Source: Beaufortia kweichowensis (Eukaryota > Chordata > Actinopteri > Cypriniformes > Gastromyzontidae). Taken from it: a stretch of 64,000 bases of DNA. Location of the stretch: NCBI GenBank assembly GCA_019155185.1, contig CM032794.1, positions 5,991,988 through 6,055,987 of the forward strand, written 5' to 3'. A program made the translations under genes and the position numbers. Shown here piece after piece: positions 18,035 to 33,660 of this stretch; positions within the stretch are counted from its first letter, which is position 1, and every line of letters starts with the position of its first letter. The notes below the pieces were generated by a model, which did no database searches, was not told the DNA's origin, and saw nothing but the letters and a program-made list of their open reading frames with translations.

Positions 18035-18180
18035 AGGGATGTTTCAATTAGAGCCCCAACGATATCATCCACTGTGGTGTCTATTGATCATTGTGGTGCT
18101 CGGCCTCCTCGGCCCTTCAAGCAGACCATGGAGATGAAGACTTTTTTTACTTTAATAGGTGACAAAACTCATAGCGACTC
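18035..18180. promoter_or_regulatory. Candidate conserved non-coding element
   Basis: A GC-elevated, complex stretch (GATATCATCC, CGGCCTCCTCGGCCC) that two overlapping plus-strand frames cross without recognisable domains. Inferred from composition only. Confidence 0.3.
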
Positions 18181-21100
18181 ATGGCTTTGCTTTACGGCCT
18201 CTCCTGTCCTCTCCCTTACTTTCTTTCTTGGTTTTTGCCCTTGCTTTCAGTTTCTTGAAAAAGGAGAAAAATAAAGGAGTTGGAAGGGAGAGGTTTGGTG
18301 CATATGTCAGACAGACTTTGGAGCTTCTGTCCTTTCATCTCTTTGGTTTGGAGGACTTTGATTATGGAACAGTCTCTCACATTATGAAGGGCTGGCTTTT
18401 CAAATCATGGGAGCCAATAATACATGTGTGGAAATGACAGTCCAATGGCTACAGTAAAAAGTTACCCAATAAAAAAGGTGTTGCCTGCATATTACTGTAG
18501 ACAAAATCTGTCTGTCTCTCCGTCTGTCTAGCTATCTATCTGATTTTAAGCAATTTCAATTAATTTAAACTTTATATTGCAGATGTATGGTGTCATGCTT
18601 CATACAGTGCGAAACTATATTTACATTTGTAAAATTCTACCAGCCTTTTCATATGTTTATAATATTCAGTTATAGTCATATTCCCTCGGTGTAACGCTTT
18701 AAACCAATACAATTTGCTTCACTTTTTTTATGTTGTCTTTTAGTTTATTGGCTTTATCTCCCAACAGGCTTTATAATGCTATATATGATTTTTGTGCCCC
18801 AGTCTAGCACTCAACCCCACTGTGAGTTGACCTCCTCCATACAATACAGTTAACTTTGAAGATCAAATGAGATATTCTTCTGACATAAATATGTATTCAC
18901 GTTTGCGGTGCTTAGGGAGAAAAGAAATGATTCATTTGCATTTTCGCTATTGATTTTTAGAAAAGATCCTGGCAGCATATCAACCGCTGGCAAAGTGTCC
19001 AAACTAAAAGTGGTGTGGTAGTGTGGGTGAAGACAGACATGGGGGGTGTGGCATAGGGGGAACTTTCCATCTCCATGGAAATAACATGCAATAATAAAGA
19101 AAGGCACGTTCAGCATTTTTATGGCAGCGGTAATGAGGCACCAGGGTGAAATTAGCAAAAGTGTATATTGCGTTAATCTGTAAAACGTGGTGGATAATAT
19201 ATTATATATTTTTGGGAATTGTCATTTTAAAAACTACTGAAAATATACTATAACTGTCCTGATGACCATTTGCAAAGTACAATTATAATAACCCTGTCAT
19301 AAATCAAAGTAAGATTTTAATAATACTATCATGTATATTATACTAAAAGATACTTAAAAATAATCTGTAATAAACAATTTCATGAAACTTCAAGTAAAAA
19401 ACAAATTTAAGACCAACATTATTGAAAGTAATGTTACTTGATTCAGTAAGTAAGTTACTTGATTCTCTGTAACATCTGTGCAAATACATTACTGCATTAC
19501 TCATTTACTTAAATAATAACCATTACAACAATAACAATAACAAAGAACTTTTTACAGTGTTGTTTTCCACCTTTTGAATATTGTTAGTGACCTAAAATAA
19601 AGGTACAATGTCTTAGATTGGTGGTTGTCTGCTTTCCGTAACATGCTGAACTTCTGACCACCAAGATAAACAGGGTTTGTTCATACATTAACATATTAAT
19701 ATTACAAGAAAAGAGATATTTAAACTATTTGTAAGAATGAGGAGAGCAGAATTTGTCAGGTTTGCCTCCCCCGTCCATCTTCCACACTGGTGTTCATTAG
19801 GTTTTATTTAGTTTTTAATCAGATTTATTTTCTTCCATTATTACTGTACACTCATCAGACATTGCTGCACATGTTCAAAGGCTCACATTCTCAACATATG
19901 CCTGCAGTCACAGAAGTCCAGATTAACAGATGGTTTTACAGTGACAGGGGAGCACTCTAATGTTTCCTGTCAAGAAATAAATTAATAACAGCATACAGAT
20001 AACAGATAGACACTTTTCTCACCAAGTATGGCTAAAAATAACAGCAAGTTATTTGTTTCCGAAGAAAGACTGTAGTTCATTATGATTTAATGAAAGTGAG
20101 AACTTTGCTTCATTAAGTGTAAGTGACAAATCATCTCATTAGGTCAATTAGGATAGCAAGTGTCTAAAATCTAACATAAATCATTTATCTATGCATCAGT
20201 TAAATTAATGCAGAGATTTAAAGTAAAAATCCTTTTTCTTCTGATAAAAGTTTGCTTTAAAAAGTATGATCTTTGTTTTGTATATTAAAGTTGTACATAT
20301 GAGTTACTATTATGAAGCAAATTAAATTCAGTATCAGATTCAGCATGTACAGTACACCAGACTGAACATCCATCATTGTTTTCCATCTTGGCATAATTCC
20401 TAGAAATACAAGTAGTGTAATATTATGGACGTCAGTAACATTGTCATTGAATGACGATATATGGTGTGTGATGAGTAATATCTTGTAGCTCAGCAGTAAA
20501 CATAAGGTGGTGCGTCATCTTGGCAGGTAGAAGCGTAAAGGTCAAATAGAAAGGTCTTAGATAAACTGCTTAAGGGTGGAGCATCTTCTCAGGTTCATCA
20601 TGTGCCACATACATTATGCATAAGACAAACAGATGCTCTGTCTTGTTTGCATAATTTACCCTACACGCACCTTGAGCTGGGATCACAAACCACCACTTGT
20701 GTGTAGGCTACACACAAACACACACCCATGCATGTCAGATCTTTGTACAGTAAATCCTCTTTGACTTTTGTTAACTCTGACTTGCACACAGACATACTGT
20801 ACCTGGGTCAATAGCAGAAAAGAATGTCTAAATTAATTAAAAGTAGACATTTTTTAGAAATCTAGATTAAAATGTAAGTGTGTATTACCAAATGTACCAA
20901 AATGGTCCAAAAAGTGCAAGTGGCATTAACAATCAGGTGCAACTTTTTTTCTTTAATTGTAAAACATGTTTTTAAAGTGATAATATAATATAAATAATCT
21001 AAAAAATGGATATAATAATATTATATGTATAATATTAATAATAAATAAATAAAAATGATTAAATAAAAACCTTAAAATCTTAAAAATTTTGACAATTACA

Positions 21101-22106
21101 ATACCTAGACATTTTACTTTAAGTTAAACTTACAATTATTTTTAATAAATTTTTTGATCAAATGATTTTATAGAATTTGTTAACAACAACGGATCCTGAC
21201 AAAAAGTAAATAAATACTTTTTTGTACTAATACTTCTTTGACCCATCACATCGGGTGAACTCTGATGTACGTTTTCAAATGCAAATACAGTATTTCTTAA
21301 CCATTAACAAATATGCCGACATATCAGATAGAAAACAAACCCTAGGACCAAATTACCCTCCCACTTCTACAGGTTGTTTGTGGTTCTTGCACTGTGTGGG
21401 TGATATCCAAGGACAAGCAGAAGAGACACAATCTGTTCAGCTCTGAGATTTTACTTGCATTCATCCCATCTGGGAATTATGATAGGATCAGTTCACCAGA
21501 AACGTTCTGCACTGTTAGACTGATCATGGACCAACTCCTTAGACAAATCAAACTCTTATCTACTCCAAAATGAATCGCAGATTGGTCCCAAGAGAGATCC
21601 CACCAGCAGAAAATGGAAGACAGCACGAATTTCATTATAACCATAGCACTGCTTCAGTGTCTACCCAAATCTACCCTAGGTTAACTCTAGTCAATAAAGT
21701 TAAGTGCTGATTATAGGCCACAGGTGTTGATTGGTTGGACAGGGAGGAGAGCATCAAACAGATTTGCTGAAAATGTCTGTTGTCCAGAGAGAGTGAGTGA
21801 GTATCTTCACTAATGCAGTATACAGAGTGTGTAATGTGGCCACATCTGAATAATAAAGAGGGAAATACAGTGAAGGCATTAAATATTAACATGACAGAAA
21901 AGAGAGTTAAAATGAGGAAAGTGGCATGGCAGACAATGCGGATGAGTAGAAGAGGAGTAGAAGGTTAAATAAAGGACTTTTAAATATTTTAACCCCTCAG
22001 GCTGTGATATAAGCCAAAGGCTTGGACATACATCCAGGTTTTTGTTTGGAGAAAATTAAAGTTATTGTTTATTTAACTTGTGAGTATGTCATCACAACTG
22101 TACGTG
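18181..22106. other. Unassigned non-coding DNA
   Basis: A small TCTG/TATC patch lies at 18508-18542. AT-rich stretches occur at 19190-19560 and 20950-21140. I recognise no gene, and no SINE or TIR element could be delimited in this interval. Confidence 0.45.
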
Positions 22107-22107
22107 T

Positions 22108-22129
22108 GAGAGAGAGAGAGAGAGAGAGA
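22108..22129. repeat. (GA)11 microsatellite
   Basis: A short uninterrupted GA array. Confidence 0.95.
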
Positions 22130-24090
22130 CCTCTTTCGAAATTTCATTTCCTTTAAGGAAAATGATTATGTGCAAACCCTCTGCCTGAACAGAACATGAA
22201 TTGTAAATGCATGTAGGCCTATTACATAAAGTAATAAAAGAAATAAAAAGGTTCATTTTCGGTAATAAATAATGAGGAAAAAAAAGTTCAGCACTTTTTT
22301 TATATTAGTTATCCTGAAATACGTCACATGCCATTTACTGTTCATTCATTTGTGGCTCAAAGAAGTAAGGAGGAGCTTCTTCTAAAACAGACACACATTG
22401 ATCTAACGTACAGCTTTTCTTAGTTGCCTAGTTACAATGTTAATTCCCTTCTTTTATTGAGCCCCCCCAATGTCACCTTTGGAGGGGCGAAAACTATTCA
22501 GCACTACCCTGACACTAACATAGAAAACATTGTATTTCACACACCTTTACACATCTGTCCTCCGCAGCTGACTAACCACCCACACAAACAAGATCTACCA
22601 CAAACACACACACAACATCCACCCTCTGCCCACACTCCCTCAGCAAATGTGCACTGTTGCCCTGAATAATTTAACAGCCCCAGCAATGCGGGGATATTTC
22701 ACAGCAATTTACACCTGCACACGTAGACACATACATTCCCACACACTTGCACAGAGACACACACACACACAAAGACTCACTGAGGTCTTGCGTCTGAGCC
22801 GTACATACCTTTTGTTGCCACTGTTTTTTTTTGTTAAAGACTAATTCACTGTGCCAAAAGCAATACAACTGGCAACGCTGGATGTAAGTTTACACATGTG
22901 AGTGTTTGTGTGTGTTTTCTATGCTGGACAGTTTTTTGCTCATGTACAGATACTTAGCGATGCAAAAACACGTGTTGGCAAGTGGTACATTTTATATAAG
23001 CGACTGTAAAAGGTGTCTCTGGTCAGACAGTTTGTGCTTTCTGTCTAGTTTACTGAATCAGTCAGGTCATGCATATAAAATATATGGAAATCTCGACTGA
23101 TGTAAAGATAGATTTGCATCAGCAGGTTTACATTAATGTCTGATGAGTCATGTATTCGACAGGCTCTTAATAATTTAAATACTCACGCTGCTAACGCTGT
23201 TACACACGTCACAAATCTGTCAGAAAATGTGGAAAACCTTGACAGTCTTCTAGTAAGAAGGTATCTTAACACACGTCTACTTACACATTTTTTTCAACTT
23301 ACATTCAGTTTCTAAAACCCAGAAATCTTCATAAATCTGGCCCTGCATTTTCTCATTTGTGTCAGTAGATGTGCCTCTACATTGCTGTTAATCTAAGAGA
23401 CGTGTGTCTTCCATCCATCATTATTTTCATAAAGAAATAAGGTTTTCAATAAGCAGGTTCTTGCATTACTGTGTGTGCAGAACGTAGGAGAGAAGGAATA
23501 GAGATCATTGGAGGTTATTCTGCGGGGAACAGGACATGTTGCCATCACAGTGAGTTTCGAAGCGGATAAACATACTTAATATAATAATGAATTAATGAAA
23601 GAAGCAAACAGAGATCACAAGATAGAGAGGAATGATGAGACAGTTGTGTGTGCTGAGGCATAACATAAATAAAATGGAGAATCAGAGACTGTCAGTTGGA
23701 TTTATTTGAGTTTGATTTATGGTTGTAACGTGAAAAGAGTAGAAACAGAGTTTAGTACTGTCTCATGAGAGTACAGAAGCTTAAAGAGAGGATTTGTACA
23801 AACGTTGTTGCAAAATACCACTGATGTTTGTATGTATGCTATTTTCTTAAAAAATAGAGCCAGTAGTGTAATAAAAGCAAAGTTGTTATATTAAACCCAT
23901 ATGACTTGCTTTGTTGCATTGAGTTGCATCTAGCATGATGTTCAAGCTGCTTTTATTTAATAAAATAGATGTGAATGGTGACCACAACTGTCCTCTGTCT
24001 CCATCTGTTTTCATTGTACTGTATAAAATAGAGTAGATTGGACATTACACCACAAAACTCCCTCCACGTAAGAAAAAATGCCGTATAAAA
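22130..24090. other. Unassigned non-coding DNA with CA-rich patches
   Basis: C/A-rich stretches with interrupted CA units occur at 22565-22620 and 22705-22770. No gene or named repeat was recognised. Confidence 0.45.
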
Positions 24091-24152
24091 TGGGAACAAT
24101 AGGGTAAGTAAATGATGACAGAAATGTCACTTTTGCATGAACTCTCTTTAAG
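24091..24152 (+). repeat. Foldback-element 3' end fragment
   Basis: GGTAAGTAAATGATGACAGA (24103-24122) and the ending GAACTCTCTTTA match the right end of the fish foldback family also present at 40590-40863, 57440-57666 and 55550-56255. Only this terminal part is recognisable. Confidence 0.55.
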
Positions 24153-24374
24153 TTAACTGACAGTTTAAATACACTACTGCAATTCTCCTCCATTATGTGA
24201 TCCACATTGACAATATGCCATCTATAAAAGCATGCAAGAAATCCAATATTTAAACTCTCCCCTGTCCTTATAAAAGCAGTGTCTCATTGTGTCACAGAAA
24301 GCTGTGTATAATACAAATACATCGTCCTCGTCTCCGCACTTTTTATTAAGTGCACTATTCCACTAGGACCAATA

Positions 24375-24475
24375 TTTTAGAGGCAGCTCAAGTAAGGGGC
24401 CATAAATAATACAGCATTAATCATGAAAGGCCCTGTTCGACTTGTCAAATTTATCACCTATCTTAATACCACTGT
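24375..24475. promoter_or_regulatory. Candidate conserved non-coding element
   Basis: A short complex stretch with ATAAATAATACAG and GCATTAATCATG homeodomain-type words. Inferred only. Confidence 0.25.
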
Positions 24476-24833
24476 GTTTTAAGAGCAGTTTTCACACCAA
24501 TATACCACCTCGGGAGTTTTAACGTCAACCTCGCTCAGTATAGTACCGCAGTCTTATCACCCGTTCCTTTCAAATAAACTGCAAATAAAGAGTTTTATAC
24601 GTCTTAGAATAAACCTTTAAGTTTACCTTGGGTTTTAAGAGAGTGTGAGGAACAAACCTGTGCTAAAATGTGTGAAACTGAAAAAAGTGTGAAAAAAGTG
24701 TCTGCTCTTTTGATTTTTATGGGTAACCAACACAATTTATTTTTGCTGATGAATGTGAGTCTAATCTTAGGAGAAATAGATAGAAAAGTATTGTTTGTAT
24801 GTAGTAGAAAAGTAAGTTCCAATGCTTTAAATA

Positions 24834-25081
24834 TGTGATCCTGTCTGTGAAACCAAACTAAAGTCTCAAAATCAAATTATGAGATAACAAGCATACAAGT
24901 TTGATTTCACCTATAAAAATCACTAGGATTTCAATATTTGACATGTCATTACTCAGTCAATATTAAATATAAAAAAGGTTTTTTATCAGAGAATGTTCTT
25001 TACATTATGTAGGAGGATTTTATGTAGAAAACAGTGACACAAAAATATGACTTTAGATGAGTTTTCACAGAAAGGTTCACA
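24834..25081 (+). mobile_element. TA-flanked short TIR element, copy 2
   Basis: A 248-bp element. It starts TGTGATCCTGTCTGTGAAAC; the reverse complement of its end starts TGTGAACCTTTCTGTGAAAA. Both sides are flanked by TA. Its interior aligns with the reverse complement of 6079-6322 (TCAAAATCAAATTATGA, GACATGTCATTACTC, TTCTTTACATTATGTAGGAG). There is no ORF. It lies in the opposite orientation to copy 1. Confidence 0.8.
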
Positions 25082-25543
25082 TACACCTACATGACTCTTT
25101 CTGTCTAACAAATGAACTTCAAATGTGATTGACTCATTCTCACTAAGTTTTATTTTTAAACACAGTTTGGTTAAATCCCCCTGAAACGTATGGACTGTCC
25201 ATCGGAAAAGCATTTGTTAAATTAAAAACATACCTAAACTTCTCCATTTCTTTCTAACAAACCCAACATTTGCAATGGCTAAAACTGTTTCAGGAAATTA
25301 ATCCTTTTGTACTTTGAACCAGAATAATTTAGTACACATGCTACTGTCAGCTTGTCTGATCTTAAGTGGTGGTAGAGCTCGGGTCCTGAGTATACATTTT
25401 AGATCTCCAAATGATTTTGGATTATACATTTAAAGGAAAGTAAGGCAAATAAAACAATATGGTAACGTTTAGTTGCTTCTGTATTAACGTTCATCATTGA
25501 CCCACTACAGCTGAGAGGATTGAGTCTGGTCATTTGTAAACAG

Positions 25544-25559
25544 CCAGCAGGGGGAGCTC
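25544..25559 (+). promoter_or_regulatory. CTCF-like binding motif
   Basis: CCAGCAGGGGGAGC matches the vertebrate CTCF core (CCASYAGRKGGCRS) at 13 of 14 positions. It lies in an otherwise AT-rich region. Occupancy cannot be judged from sequence. Confidence 0.5.
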
Positions 25560-26164
25560 ACCCTGTGTTCTGTGTGGGTGATTCCCCAGTACTGTAACAA
25601 AGTACCATTCTTTAAATAAGGTGAAAGATGTGAATGATGTTCACAATACAGCATATTATTTGGGATACTGAATCCCACAATGCAATGTGCTTAACTTGAC
25701 CTTTCATTTCCAGTGTGATAACTGAACTTATATCAATTACTGATGGGATTTTAAATTATTTGTATTTCATCAAACTGCTGTAAATTTTAACTTTATTACT
25801 CAAAATAAAATAAAAAATGCATATTAACCATTTGCCACATGCATGCAACTTAATAAAATAATGTGCTAACTATGCAGTATACTGCTGTTTAAAACATTTA
25901 CTATGTGCTAATGCCTAGCTAGTGTCTGGAGTGGCAGATAATCTTTATAAATGTAAGGAATTATTATTAATGTGCTTGATAGTACAATGTTAGCAGATTG
26001 CTTCCTCCAATCTGAATCAACAGCTGTTCTTGCTAATAATAATAATAAGTACATCTGCTGAGGTGATTAAAAACAATGTGATTGTCAGGTGGAGTGGCAG
26101 CATGGAGAGATCTCATCTACTGTAGGTGATAATGATCAGGTGCATGTAGAAGAAGAAAGTGTTG
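25560..26164. other. Unassigned non-coding DNA
   Basis: AT-rich, including a short (TAA)n-like patch near 26034-26048. Nothing else was recognised. Confidence 0.4.
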
Positions 26165-26290
26165 CTCATCAAACCTCATCACACCCTCCCTATTTACTAC
26201 GCGGCTCTATTGTGGATCTGCATTGTATTGAGCTGTTGTAATCCAATGGGGAGTCAAATGTGGACAAGGAAAAGAATTGGGTCATTTGCT
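26165..26290. promoter_or_regulatory. Candidate conserved non-coding element
   Basis: A complex stretch with a SOX-like CTATTGTGG (26208-26216) and an inverted CCAAT word in TAATCCAATGG. Inferred only. Confidence 0.25.
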
Positions 26291-26884
26291 TTATCCATGC
26301 AGCTTAAAAAAGCACCTGGGCCATTGATGTAGCTTTTAAACAATCATTTAAACAATCATAACAGACAATATATTAAAGGGCAAAGAGTAATATCCTTCAC
26401 CATACTTATTCCCATTTTTGTGGTCTAGTAGTGTCACTTTCTACATTAAAAATACATAAAAAGAAGAAAATAGAAAAATGATTAAGTGCTGTCTAACACT
26501 TAACAAGGAGAGACAAACAGAAACAAATTTGGGAAGAAAAAGTTAACTTTCAATGTTTTATTTTTTCATGATTTTCCAGTCAAATAATTAACATGTTACC
26601 TGATCTTACTTTGCATGATTATTCATAAGGTAATTATGATTATGAATTGTAAGCATTTCCCCAGCCTTGCCACGTCTGTCTGCACTTGTTAACACCTGGT
26701 TTATTCGCTGTGAACATCAAAAACAAATCACACTGCATGAGCTCTATTCCCCACTTTGTCTCGTCACAGCTAGACAAGCTCTCAAAACAATGCAAAACAA
26801 CAAAAGACAGAAGCAATTACATTCAAGTTTTAATTGCAGGATTGTAATGACAATATTATTAGTGTTTTATAAAATTATTTGCTG

Positions 26885-26911
26885 CTATTATTATTATTAT
26901 TATTATTATTA
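26885..26911. repeat. (TTA)n microsatellite
   Basis: About nine TTA units. It creates the poly-tyrosine end of a short plus-strand frame, which is not a gene. Confidence 0.95.
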
Positions 26912-27069
26912 GTTAAGGTAGTGATCAAAACAGGTAAAATAGGATGTTGTAAAAATTAATCGTCTTTAACATTTTTTTTATTTGTATGCATTACCTTCAT
27001 ACAAATTTGTAAATTTATTGCTTATTGATAGTAATTTAAGAATATTTAACATCATAATTAAGCAGAAAT

Positions 27070-27356
27070 TAAGTATACACATGAAAATTCACTAAATGAA
27101 CTACAGTTGTTTTCATTTTTATATATTAGAATTTTTTAAACATTTTTAAGTATTTTAAAAATAATTTATAAAAATATATTTTATTAAAAAGATAGGTATT
27201 TTAAAGGTACTTATAATATATTTTTTGTTTATGTTTATTGTTATGAAAATTTGTCAAATATTTCATCTTGAGTCTTATACATTTCCATCAATTTATAGAG
27301 TTATTTTAAATCAATTTATAGTTTTATTAATTATTGGTGACAGTTAACAGGTTAAG
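27070..27356 (+). repeat. AT-rich interspersed repeat, copy B
   Basis: The most complete copy of the family recognised by self-comparison. The 5' part (TACACATGAAAATTCACTAA) matches 59934-59953 with two differences. The core ATCTTGAGTCTTATACATTT matches copy A and the reverse complement of copy C. It ends with CAGTTAACAGGTTAAG. No ORF. Confidence 0.7.
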
Positions 27357-28039
27357 TATTTAACTTTACCTATTTTCTTCATATTATTTTTATTATTTTA
27401 CAAAATATGTTTATGCATAATCCTTTTCATTCTATTAAGTTTATTCCTACTGGAAATTCAAAATATCTTAAATGTGTCCCAGACTTCTGTGTCTACATCA
27501 AAACATAAAATAGAAAAGTATTGTGTTGACACAAACTTATGAATATGAATTAAGTGACTTATTACAAAAAATAGCTGTAAATTCTACAGTGCTATTGAAT
27601 TATTGACACTAAAACTATGAACTTTCTATGAACTTAAACTATAAAATAATTCAGTAATAATTTACTGTCCATCATATAATAAGATAAGAATAATCATTCC
27701 TCTGCTCATGCTTTGAACTTGTATATATCTATATATCTCTATCTATTGTATATCTGTATATCTATAAATGAATTTATTTGACAGGCTGTGTACTTTATTC
27801 CTAATGAAAAATAGAATCACAGGGTTAATTGCTCCCAAATAAATTTCTAACAGTTTTTATGAAAAGATAGAAACAAGCACCTTCCCACATTCTAAAAATA
27901 GAAAGAGCATACACTTTACTACCATACTCCATATCTTCACACCTGCGCTCTAGTACCCTCATCCCCTGTTTAATTTGTTCCCCTCAATTTATGAAAACTT
28001 AATTGCTAGGTTATAAAATCACTCTGAAACATAATGATT
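27357..28039. other. Unassigned AT-rich DNA
   Basis: Includes a TATATC/TATCTA-rich microsatellite-like patch at 27721-27770. No gene was recognised. Confidence 0.45.
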
Positions 28040-28245
28040 GTTTCTCTTTCCTTTGGGCATCGTCAGTGAGGGCAATTATGGCATCATGCCTAAAGCTGCA
28101 TCAGTATATCGCCTATTAGAAGGGCAATAATGTCTGAGACTGTATTTTTGAACTAAACAAATTGGCTTATCAGCGGTAATGAGATGGCATGGATTCATCT
28201 TTGTAATAGGAAAAGCATTAGTCTCTGTGGAATTAGTTAAGAAAA
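28040..28245. promoter_or_regulatory. Candidate conserved non-coding element
   Basis: A complex, repeat-free stretch. It holds GGGCAATTATGGCATCATGCC-type words around 28070-28090, a GATA-type CTTATCAGCGG near 28167-28177 and GGTAATGAG. Motif density resembles a developmental enhancer. Conservation was not tested. Confidence 0.4.
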
Positions 28246-28782
28246 AAATATTGTACTTGAAGTTTTGACCTGTTTGCTGTTAATGCTGTGATGTTGGCAA
28301 CAAAGTCTGTTGAAAGACAACACGATTAAATGGCATATCATGTTTTCAAACATCAAAAGTTTTCGGCAGGTGCCACCTGATCAAAGCTGCGATTGAATCT
28401 CGTGAAAAAATGTGCCATCAGTAAATTTGAGAAAGGAAAATACATACATACACAAATTTCTGAAGTTAAACTCAATGACGTGTTAAGTAATTGTGTGAGC
28501 ACATAAAAGCTTTGTCGTTCTAATAATCTGGCCAACGTGTGACTCTGGTGTGCCATACTCTGAGCTGAAACGGCATTTACCTTACAACAAAACCCTCACG
28601 TTCGTTTGGGTTTTGGGATTGTAGCCAAACATCTACTCAAGGTCACTTTCCTCTAGGCTATCATACAGTATGCCAGAGGCAGCGGGCAGTATAACAGACG
28701 TCAGTTATTAGACCCTGGTCTACACTAACCACAGGCAATAGTGAAGAAATCTAATGTTTCTGCCCCCCATCTCACCCCTCAG

Positions 28783-28955
28783 GAACACAGGCTATCATTC
28801 AGCAGGCCGATGCTTTTTCTGGGTCACGCTCTGCAGGAATACACCCGAATCTTGTTGGTCTGAACACCGCCGACAGATCAAGGGCGCAGATGACAGCAGA
28901 AGATTGCTTGACAATTTTGAAGCTACTGCACTCTTCTGAAAGCTTCTCCTCGCAG
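28783..28955 (+). other. Candidate exon (unrecognised gene or lncRNA)
   Basis: Preceded by an excellent 3' splice site: a pyrimidine-rich TCTGCCCCCCATCTCACCCC followed by TCAG. It is followed by a good donor, CGCAG|GTTAGG. The 173-nt segment is GC-elevated. One frame is open throughout: two bases, then 57 codons starting TQAIIQQADAFSG and ending LHSSESFSSQ, leaving phase 0 at the donor. Another frame stops shortly before the donor. I recognise no domain. A 57-codon open frame among three frames is not rare by chance, so this could equally be a non-coding exon or a conserved element. Confidence 0.35.
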
Positions 28956-32540
<3,585 letters not shown>

Positions 32541-32599
32541 CTTTTACAAACACACATGCTGACATTATAGAGGCCCAACTAAAATTACCTGCTGCCTGG

Positions 32600-32945
32600 A
32601 AAGGACATTAAAGTTCATTTTAAATTGTAACGGCTCCCTTCAGCCAATGAAGTTGAAATGCTACAGTTCTTCATACATCACTTCCCCCGGCCTTTGATTT
32701 AATCATTCGAATAACTTTTTGCAGAACACCTGCCTCCTACTGGCACCACAAAGGCCCTCAACCTAAAATATGCTTTTAAGTGTTAAGAGTATTTAAAGCC
32801 GGGCTTTTTGTCTTCCGGTGGGAGCCGAAAACAAGCAAATCAGAATTTAAATTTAAGAGACGAAAGATGCCAGGAATCTGTTTCTGATAACACTCCCACA
32901 GCAGGTCATGTCGATGATCAGAGTCTTTTTATTAATCATTTAAAA
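32600..32945. promoter_or_regulatory. Candidate conserved non-coding element with TCF/LEF site
   Basis: A long complex stretch right after the TC array. CCTTTGATTT at 32691-32700 is a strong TCF/LEF-type site, next to CCCCCGG. CAGCCAATGA near 32641 contains CCAAT. A CTCF-like motif lies inside, at 32730. Inferred from motif content and composition. Confidence 0.4.
32730..32743 (-). promoter_or_regulatory. CTCF-like binding motif (minus orientation)
   Basis: The reverse complement CCAGTAGGAGGCAG matches CCASYAGRKGGCRS at 13 of 14 positions. Its orientation is opposite to, and facing, the motif at 25544-25559. Confidence 0.45.
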
Positions 32946-33307
32946 TGGTCATTTGTTTATTTAGTGTGATTAAATTAACATAAATGATAATAAATTATAT
33001 TTTTACATAAATTATATTTTTAACACACTAAAATTATTATTTTTTAACATCGGAGCAATTATGAGTTTAGTATGAGTTAATGAGTTCATAGCCCTGTCCT
33101 AAATGTTACCATAAGCTTTCCTCAAGTCCTCTTCAGAGCCCAAAATTTGGTGACAATACTGCAGGCTGTCTAATAATAGTTCACTGTGGAATCCGCATCA
33201 GTGCAGCTACGGCAAAAACTAAAATATACAAGCCAGGAAAATTATAGAGTCATTTGAGTTTTTTCAAAATAAAAGTTTACAAAGGTAGACAATGATATTT
33301 TATTGTT

Positions 33308-33660
33308 TAACCCGTTAACGGTCAACCTGTTATTTCCCTATTCACATTAATATTTCATAGTTAAATTCTATTTGAATAATGGCAAACTATATATTGATAG
33401 AAATGTATAAGACTCAAGATTAAATATTTCAGACATTTTCATAACAATAAACATAAACAAAAAAAACATTTAATGAGCTTATAAATATAAATATTTTTAT
33501 ATTTATTTTTTTATATTTATTTTTACAAAATAAATATAAAAAATAAATATTTTATATTTATTTTTTTATATTTATTTTTACAAAATAAATATAAAAAAAT
33601 AAATATAAAAATATTTATATTTAAATAATACAAAGTAAAAATATTTTAAAAATTAATGAT
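33308..33660 (-). repeat. AT-rich interspersed repeat, copy C
   Basis: In reverse complement, 33308-33480 matches copies A and B: ATAAGACTCAAGATTAAATA and CATAACAATAAACATAAACA are the complements of the core and of TGTTTATGTTTATTGTTATG. The TAACGGTCAACCTGTTA end corresponds to the AACAGGTTA end of the others. The region from 33494 on is occupied by a local tandem duplication. Confidence 0.65.
33494..33610. repeat. AT-only tandem duplication with inverted symmetry, 55-bp period
   Basis: TTTTTACAAAATAAATATAA recurs with a spacing of 55 bp (33520 and 33575). Each unit also contains TTTATATTTATTTTT and its near-complement AAATAAATATAAAA, so each unit can form a hairpin. It lies inside repeat copy C. 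Confidence 0.8.

Noticed and set aside
33494..33610. Tandem repeats as a CRISPR-like array
   Set aside because: AT-only, two units, no spacer structure, in a vertebrate-type genome.
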